A stretch of DNA of 6,541 bases, from the NCBI GenBank assembly GCA_039798265.1, contig JBDKGH010000080.1, forward strand, positions 1 through 6,541, in the 5' to 3' direction. The translations under genes were made by a program, and so were the position numbers. The notes below the pieces were generated by a model. The model was not told the origin of the DNA. It did not search any database and saw only the letters and a list, made by a program, of their open reading frames with translations. The first letter of the stretch is position 1; each line of letters begins with the position of its first letter. Source of the stretch: JBDKGH01 sp039798265. Its GTDB lineage: Bacteria > Bacteroidota > Bacteroidia > Flavobacteriales_D > Sanyastnellaceae. Below, piece by piece: positions 1-4,680 of this stretch.

Positions 1-419
1 ACTTCGTTTTCCGCGGAGGTTTGACTTATACCCAAGCTGAAATCAAAGAAGATGTGCTTAGCCCAACCTTGGTGGGTAACACTCCTCGTCGTCAATCTCC
101 AGTGATTTACCAATTCATGCCATCATACAAAATGGGTCGTCACTCTATCGGTGTAAGCCTTATTGGTACAGGTAAGTCATACGCTCAAGATAACAACGAA
201 TTGGTAATGCCAGGATATGCTTACGTAAATGCGTTTGTTAGCTTCGGTATTACAGAGAAAATGTACTTGAACATCAACGGTAACAACTTGATGAATACAA
301 TCGGTGTGACAGAGTCAGAAGAAGGTTCTATTGTGGATAATGCAGCTACTGCAACGGTTGTGCGCGCTCGCTCAATCGCTGGTCGCTCTATTTCTGCTAC
401 CCTTCGTTTTGATTTCTAA
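1..419 (+). CDS. TonB-dependent outer-membrane receptor, C-terminal fragment
   Basis: This is the last 139 or so codons of a TonB-dependent receptor; the frame is open from base 3, so the gene starts upstream and the TTG at base 21 is not a real start. It shows the alternating pattern of membrane beta-strands, the segment SYAQDNNELVMPGY, the stretch LNINGNNLMNTIGVTE, and the near-terminal VRARSIAGRS followed by the last strand SATLRFDF with a terminal Phe, as outer-membrane barrels need for BAM insertion. Receptors of this family import large or scarce nutrients into the periplasm using TonB energy. No SusD-like gene follows, so this looks like a stand-alone receptor rather than a SusC/SusD pair. 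Codon use is strongly biased (all Arg codons are CGT/CGC, Asn mostly AAC, Gly mostly GGT), unlike the genes downstream, which suggests high expression. A strong terminator follows. The substrate is not visible; the neighbouring sugar genes suggest a saccharide (inference). Confidence 0.88.
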   Translation, partial: FVFRGGLTYTQAEIKEDVLSPTLVGNTPRRQSPVIYQFMPSYKMGRHSIGVSLIGTGKSYAQDNNELVMPGYAYVNAFVSFGITEKMYLNINGNNLMNTIGVTESEEGSIVDNAATATVVRARSIAGRSISATLRFDF

Positions 420-491
420 ACAGCGATGTAAAAGAAAATTTCTCCTAGTAGAGAAATCGTTTCATTGTTTTCGAGTTTTGTAAGCCTAATC

Positions 492-527
492 AAAAGCCAA
501 CTCCAATCTCTTTGGAGTTGGCTTTTT
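492..527 (+). terminator. Intrinsic terminator after the TonB receptor gene
   Basis: A 15-bp perfect inverted repeat (left arm 492-506, right arm 512-526) encloses a 5-base loop TCTCT. The core is GCCAACTCC paired with GGAGTTGGC, and the right arm ends in a run of five T (523-527). The left arm begins with AAAA, so the structure could also stop transcription from the other side, but no minus-strand gene is supported nearby. It lies 73 bases after the receptor stop codon and only about 35 bases before the next gene's start. Confidence 0.88.
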
Positions 528-561
528 GAAAAGGCTTTTCACTTGAAAAAGAAACCTACCA

Positions 562-1749
562 ATGGCAAGTACCGATTTGATTCATGAAGCATGGAGCGTG
601 CTCACCCAGTGCAGCACTACCTCTGGTATAATGGCCTCGCCCAACCACGCGGATAATTACCGAAGAATATGGTCGCGCGACGCCATGATGGCAGGTGTTG
701 CCTCCGTTTTTCATGGTCATGAAAGTATGATCGCCGTTCATCGCTCTTCTATTATCACCCTAATGAAGGCTCAAGCCTTCGATGGTCAACTGCCATCCAA
801 TGTGACAGTAGAAGAGAAAAGAACCAGCTTCGGCGGGCTGGCCGGTAGGGTAGATGCGACCACTTGGTGGCTCGTAGGTGCGGGGGTTTATCTTTTACAC
901 TCAAAAGATGATGAGCTGAAGACACATTTGGCAGGCAGCGTAGAAAGAGCCTTTCAAGTGCTTCACTCTTGGGAAATGAATCATGGAGGGTTTATCTATA
1001 CCCCGCTAGGTGGAAACTGGGCCGATGAATACATCTGCCAAGGATATGTACTGTACGATCAACTTGTGCGCTTGTGGGCTTTGCGTTTACACGCTAATGT
1101 GTATCAACGGAGTGATTGGAAATTGCTAGCCGAGCAACTAACCAAGCGCATAAGTGATCATTTTTCTTCTGATGGAAAGCAGGAAGCTGTAATGCATCCA
1201 AGGGCTTTTGAAAAAGCAAAAGAGAAAGAAGGTCGATATTGGTGGTTTCAATTTGGACCACAAGGCTATGATACTCGATTTGATTTAGCTGCCAATGCAT
1301 TGGCCTTACTCTTAGGCTTCGATCAAAAAATCAAATCCACTGCGGCATTTTTAAATGAGCTCGCTGTGAATCAACAATCCTGGATGATTCCGGCTTTTTA
1401 TCCTACCATCCAACAAGGTGATGCCGAGTGGAGTCTGCTGGCAGAAAACTATGCTTACGACTTCAAAAATTTTCCAGGACATTTTCATAACGGCGGCGCT
1501 TGGCCCATCTTCATGGGGTGGATGATTGCCGCATTAAATCTGCATAACGAACGGTTTACTGCCACCGCTATGCAGCGAGAATTAGAACACACGTTGGTGT
1601 CCAATACCCATCAGCCTTTTTTTGAATACTGGCACATCAAAGAGAAAAAAGCAGGAGGGAAGTTTCCCTTGGCTTATTCCGCTACGGGGTGTTTGCTAGC
1701 CAACTTGAGTCCTGATCAAATGGAGACCATTAAAATTTACTTACAGTGA
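562..1749 (+). CDS. GH100-like (neutral/alkaline invertase-like) glycosidase
   Basis: The product is 395 residues with no signal peptide, so it is likely cytoplasmic. The sequence matches the (alpha/alpha)6-barrel pattern of family GH100 and related GH63/amylo-alpha-1,6-glucosidase enzymes. From N to C: YRRIWSRDAMM (33-43), comparable to the V-F-x-R-D motif of neutral invertases; GRVDATTWW (95-103), matching G-R-V-x-P-V-D-S-G-x-W-W and placing D98 at the catalytic Asp; GNWADEY (151-157); FGPQGYDTRFDLAANALAL (from about 231); HNGGAWP (309-315), almost identical to the invertase H-N-G-G-S-W-P; and FFEYW (353-357), placing E355 at the second catalytic acid. These alignments are from memory. GH100 enzymes split sucrose to glucose and fructose; related families release glucose from other glucosides, so the substrate is uncertain. 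At 395 residues it is shorter than typical bacterial members (about 450-470). It is the first gene of a compact cassette; its stop overlaps the kinase start. ATG 562 has only a weak A-rich leader, usual for Bacteroidota. An annotation as amylo-alpha-1,6-glucosidase is the main alternative. Confidence 0.75.
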   Translation: MASTDLIHEAWSVLTQCSTTSGIMASPNHADNYRRIWSRDAMMAGVASVFHGHESMIAVHRSSIITLMKAQAFDGQLPSNVTVEEKRTSFGGLAGRVDATTWWLVGAGVYLLHSKDDELKTHLAGSVERAFQVLHSWEMNHGGFIYTPLGGNWADEYICQGYVLYDQLVRLWALRLHANVYQRSDWKLLAEQLTKRISDHFSSDGKQEAVMHPRAFEKAKEKEGRYWWFQFGPQGYDTRFDLAANALALLLGFDQKIKSTAAFLNELAVNQQSWMIPAFYPTIQQGDAEWSLLAENYAYDFKNFPGHFHNGGAWPIFMGWMIAALNLHNERFTATAMQRELEHTLVSNTHQPFFEYWHIKEKKAGGKFPLAYSATGCLLANLSPDQMETIKIYLQ

Positions 1750-2390
1750 TAGGTGACGTAATACATATTCGCCCAGAGTATTTTGACACGGCTGATGCCT
1801 TGGTCGAATTGATGCTGAGCGCTCACCAAGAAAAGGGAAAAACCCTCGAAGTGGTTGCTATTGGCGGCGAATCGGGAAGCGGCAAGTCTGTAACGGCTAT
1901 TTGCCTTCAGCAGTCGTTGGAGAAAAAAGGCTGGCGTTCTGTTATCCTTCATCAAGACGATTATTTTTTTCTTCCTCCAAAAAGTAATCACCGTCGCCGA
2001 GAAGAAAACTTAGCATCAGTAGGTATTCACGAAGTGAATTTGCAAGAAATCGAAAAGAACATTCAAGCTTTTCGAACCAAATCATCATCGATTATTAAGC
2101 CACTCGTCAATTACGAGGAAGATAAAATCGGTGAAGAAGAACTTTCCTTCGAAAACGTAGATGTGCTATTGATAGAAGGGACCTATACCATGGAAATCCA
2201 AAATTGTGATTTTCGTATTTTCATGGAACGCAATTACCATGACACGCTGGCTAACCGCATTTCGCGCGGGAGAGAGCCTTACAGTGCTTTTGTAGAAAAA
2301 GTGTTAGAGATCGAACACCAACTGATTTCTCCCGGAATAGAAAAGGCAGATGCCATTGTGCAAAAAGATTATTCAGTAAAAAAACGGTAA
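1746..2390 (+). CDS. P-loop kinase of the uridine kinase/phosphoribulokinase superfamily
   Basis: The protein is about 214 residues, cytoplasmic, with the signatures of the uridine kinase/phosphoribulokinase group: Walker A GESGSGKS (41-48), HQDDYF (69-74, the position of the acceptor-binding D-D/D-S-F-Y motif), LLIEG (141-145, Walker B-like strand ending in Glu-Gly), then DFRIFMERNYHDTLANRI (155-172) with the lid motif ISRGRE (172-177). The GTG at 1746 is preferred as start because the N-terminus (M)IGDVIHIRPEYF resembles the conserved beginning of related proteins as I recall them; the next in-frame ATG is codon 23, just before the P-loop strand. The start overlaps the glycosidase stop as GTGA, so the two are probably translationally coupled. 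The superfamily phosphorylates a hydroxyl of uridine/cytidine, ribulose 5-phosphate, pantothenate or glycerate with ATP. Placement between a glycosidase and a sugar transporter suggests a sugar or sugar-derived acceptor rather than nucleoside salvage, but this is inference; the acceptor cannot be read from sequence. Confidence 0.78.
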   Translation: MIGDVIHIRPEYFDTADALVELMLSAHQEKGKTLEVVAIGGESGSGKSVTAICLQQSLEKKGWRSVILHQDDYFFLPPKSNHRRREENLASVGIHEVNLQEIEKNIQAFRTKSSSIIKPLVNYEEDKIGEEELSFENVDVLLIEGTYTMEIQNCDFRIFMERNYHDTLANRISRGREPYSAFVEKVLEIEHQLISPGIEKADAIVQKDYSVKKR

Positions 2391-2393
2391 GTT

Positions 2394-3695
2394 ATGAGTC
2401 AAAAGAATCGACTTCATTTTTGGCAAATCTGGAACATGAGCTTTGGATTCTTGGGTGTGCAATATGCCTTTGGATTGCAGCAGGCCAATATGAGTCCGAT
2501 CTATCGATACCTCGGTGCAGACGAATCACAGATTCCTTGGCTTTGGTTGGCAGGTCCAGTTACCGGTTTAATTATTCAACCCATCATTGGTTCCATGAGC
2601 GATCGTACGTGGCACAAGCGCTGGGGACGTCGCCGACCTTATTTTATGGTGGGTGCATTGCTCACCAGCGTCGCCTTAGTACTGATGCCTCAAAGCACCG
2701 AACTATGGATGGCCGCTTCCCTTTTGTGGTTACTCGATGCCGCTGCCAATATTACCATGGAACCTTTTCGTGCATTGATTGCAGATAAACTACCGGATGA
2801 ACAGCGTTCGATAGGTTATGCCATGCAGAGTTTTTTTGTAGGACTAGGACAAACCTTGGCTAACGTGATGCCGCTGGTTTTAACGGCCATCGGTATATCC
2901 ACTGTAGCAGGTACTGGCAGTGCTCAAGAAATTCCTGATTTCGTTCGGTATTCTTTTTTCATAGGAGCGGGTGCCATTCTTTTTTCCATTGCGGTAACCG
3001 TTTTAACCACTTCAGAGAAAAAGCCTGCACATCTCGAAGTTTCAACGGGTAAGCGAAAAATAGTTGATTTTAAAGAGTTAGTAGAAGCGTTTAAGGATAT
3101 GCCCAAAGCCATGCGAGAATTGTGGTGGGTAAAATTCTTTACCTGGTTTGGATTACCTCTCATGTGGCAATACCTCGCCTTGTCCTTGTCTCGACACAGT
3201 TTTCATGCACCTACTCCCGATTCGCCAGGTTTCGAAGAAGGCGTGAAGTGGGCCAATCTAGGTCTTGCCGTATTTAATGTGTTGTGCTTTTTGTTTTCGT
3301 TGATTTTACCCGCGCTAACCAAAAAACTACAAGCCAAAAAAACGCATGCCCTGGCCTTGGGCATCGGTGGTATCGGATTTATCTCCATGCTCTTTACAGA
3401 TGATCCTTACATGACTATGTGGTGTATGGCATTAGTAGGTATCGCTTGGGCATCCATTATGTCCATTCCCTATGTGATGTTATCTACCTCCGTACCCGAA
3501 AATAGAATGGGCGTTTACATGGGCATCTTTAACATGTTCATCGTTATTCCGCAGATCATCAACATGATTACGATTCCTTTTATTTATAACAATCTTCTTT
3601 CTGGTGATCCCCGTCATGCGTTGGTCTTGGCAGGTATATGCTTGATTTTAGCGGGAATAGCTAGCTTGCGCGTGAAGTTGGAAAAAGCTGTTTAA
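2394..3695 (+). CDS. MFS sugar transporter, SLC45/sucrose-transporter-like
   Basis: A 433-residue integral membrane protein with a hydropathy pattern consistent with 12 helices. The N-terminal half carries FGFLGVQYAFGLQQANMSPIYRYLG (split here as FGFLGVQYAFGLQQANMSPI at about 17-36, then YRYLG) and, in the loop after helix 2, SDRTW (69-73) followed by GRRRPY (78-83). The S-D-x-x-x ... G-R-R-R-P signature is typical of plant SUT, animal SLC45 and bacterial proton-coupled sucrose/maltose carriers. A longer charged loop (about 207-245, TSEKKPAHLEV ... KAMRELWW) separates the two halves. The carrier likely imports an intact di- or oligosaccharide across the inner membrane with protons. It starts 3 bases after the kinase stop, so it is co-transcribed with the kinase and glycosidase. 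No good Shine-Dalgarno is seen. The length is normal for the family and there is no sign of truncation. Sucrose, maltose and other alpha-glucosides are all possible. Confidence 0.85.
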   Translation: MSQKNRLHFWQIWNMSFGFLGVQYAFGLQQANMSPIYRYLGADESQIPWLWLAGPVTGLIIQPIIGSMSDRTWHKRWGRRRPYFMVGALLTSVALVLMPQSTELWMAASLLWLLDAAANITMEPFRALIADKLPDEQRSIGYAMQSFFVGLGQTLANVMPLVLTAIGISTVAGTGSAQEIPDFVRYSFFIGAGAILFSIAVTVLTTSEKKPAHLEVSTGKRKIVDFKELVEAFKDMPKAMRELWWVKFFTWFGLPLMWQYLALSLSRHSFHAPTPDSPGFEEGVKWANLGLAVFNVLCFLFSLILPALTKKLQAKKTHALALGIGGIGFISMLFTDDPYMTMWCMALVGIAWASIMSIPYVMLSTSVPENRMGVYMGIFNMFIVIPQIINMITIPFIYNNLLSGDPRHALVLAGICLILAGIASLRVKLEKAV

Positions 3696-3789
3696 CAGTG
3701 CTTGGTGGGTAGATGTTTTTTTTTGTCGGAGGAGATGAAACGATTTGATTTTACTTGCGTAAAAACCGTCGAATCATCCACCCCGGAAA

Positions 3790-4500
3790 ATGAAAAAACT
3801 AGTTATTATTGCTCTTATCGCACTTACTGCGCCAGCATGGGCTCAGGTTACTACACCCAAACATTCCATTGTTTATTTTACTGGAGAAAAAGTAGAAGGC
3901 GATCGATTGATCTACGAATCACCCATTTTAAAAACACCTTATTTCGATTTGGACGGACTCCAAATTGAAACACCTTCCATTGCCTATTTTCAAAACAACC
4001 ACGGCTACTTTGCCAACTTGGCCAAAATACATGGCGACAAATCCGAGCGTTATGCCATTCGCATAAAAATGGGTAACATCAATTTGTACGAAGAAATTGA
4101 AATGGAGGTCTATGGCGGAGATAACATTGAAATCGCCGAAGAAGGAAATGAAAACTTGGCTAAAGGTGAAGATTTTCAATACTTCAACGTAGGAACAGGT
4201 GAAATCAAAAAGGCTAACTATCGTAATTTGAAAGCCAATATGGCTGATAATGCCAAGGCTTTGCGCGAGGTGAATATGATTCGCAACTACTCTTTAGTTC
4301 AAGGCCTATTGATTGGCATAGGTGCGGGGGTAATCGGATATGAGATCCACCGCCAAACGGATCAAGCCGTTCGGTTCACGCCAGCTATGGCGGCGGGTAT
4401 ACTGGTGGGCGGATCGAGCTATTTTCTCATCAATGCCAAGGGAAATGCCCGTTGGTTAGCCGTAGATGCATATAACAAACCGGCCGTGGTCAATCCTTAA
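3790..4500 (+). CDS. Exported protein of unknown function with two C-terminal hydrophobic segments
   Basis: I do not recognise a named family. The 236-residue product starts with a clear signal peptide, MKKLVIIALIALTAPAWA, with probable signal peptidase I cleavage between A18 and Q19 (motif AWA). The mature part is rich in charged residues and short beta-like stretches (IVYFTGEKVEGDRLIY, ESERYAIRIKMGNINLYEE-like region at about 84-105), then YRNLKANMADN (around 144-154). Two glycine-rich hydrophobic segments follow, at about 168-186 (LLIGIGAGVIGY) and 196-214 (AAGILVGGSSYFLI), and a short polar tail. The pattern is reminiscent of lineage-specific Bacteroidota envelope proteins of this size. 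ATG 3790 is the first ATG after an in-frame TAA at 3760 and gives the signal peptide exactly, which supports the start. It lies 94 bases after the transporter without a convincing terminator between them, so read-through from the cassette is possible, but no functional link is evident. Confidence 0.8.
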   Translation: MKKLVIIALIALTAPAWAQVTTPKHSIVYFTGEKVEGDRLIYESPILKTPYFDLDGLQIETPSIAYFQNNHGYFANLAKIHGDKSERYAIRIKMGNINLYEEIEMEVYGGDNIEIAEEGNENLAKGEDFQYFNVGTGEIKKANYRNLKANMADNAKALREVNMIRNYSLVQGLLIGIGAGVIGYEIHRQTDQAVRFTPAMAAGILVGGSSYFLINAKGNARWLAVDAYNKPAVVNP

Positions 4501-4587
4501 TTTTCCAGTTCAGCGCGTTATTTTTCCCGTTCGGAAATTACAAGTGGAGAAGCACAGCGGAAACTGGGAAGGCTAATAGGGTAATGG

Positions 4588-4613
4588 AAGTGTTAATTGT
4601 ACACTTGCAGTGT
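4588..4613. promoter_or_regulatory. Cluster of alternating dyads AAGTGT/ACACTT/AGTGT, possible operator
   Basis: In the 180-base gene-free stretch 4501-4680, three related half-sites follow one another: AAGTGT (4588-4593), its exact reverse complement ACACTT (4601-4606), and AGTGT (4609-4613). The first pair forms a 6-bp dyad around a 7-base spacer; the second and third form a 5-bp dyad around TGC. They sit 68-93 bases before the start of the secreted-protein gene, a reasonable place for an operator. TACACTTG (4600-4607) is one mismatch from the Bacteroidota -7 box TAnnTTTG, but no TTTG is at the expected -33 position. Short dyads of this size can arise by chance. Confidence 0.2.
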
Positions 4614-4680
4614 AAAACCTGCCAAGTTGTTGTACTCCGCCTGTAAACCATTTTATGCTCTACGTCCTCTGCGCAATGCT

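Noticed and set aside
438..457. Hairpin ATTTCTC/GAGAAAT with a 6-base loop after the receptor stop.
   Set aside because: The 7-bp AT-rich stem is not followed by a clean T run; the much stronger structure at 492-527 explains termination better. It could at most add to 3'-end stability.
473..480. GAGTTTTG as a Bacteroidota -7 box (TAnnTTTG) for the cassette.
   Set aside because: It lacks the leading T, has no TTTG at the right distance upstream, and would lie before a strong terminator.
556..741. Minus-strand open frame of 61 codons at the start of the glycosidase gene.
   Set aside because: It is antisense to the conserved N-terminal motif region of the glycosidase and shows no features of its own.
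3716..3724. Run of nine T after the transporter gene, considered as a terminator tail.
   Set aside because: The only nearby dyad, CTGTT-T-AACAG at 3688-3698, has a one-base centre and lies 17 bases before the T run, so it does not make a credible intrinsic terminator.
3702..3968. Open frame of 88 codons with GGAGGAG (3728-3734) right before an internal ATG at 3735.
   Set aside because: It overlaps the exported-protein gene out of frame, has a Cys/Tyr/Arg-rich composition typical of a shifted reading, and the GGAGGAG is directly against the ATG with no spacing. Bacteroidota also rely little on such sites.
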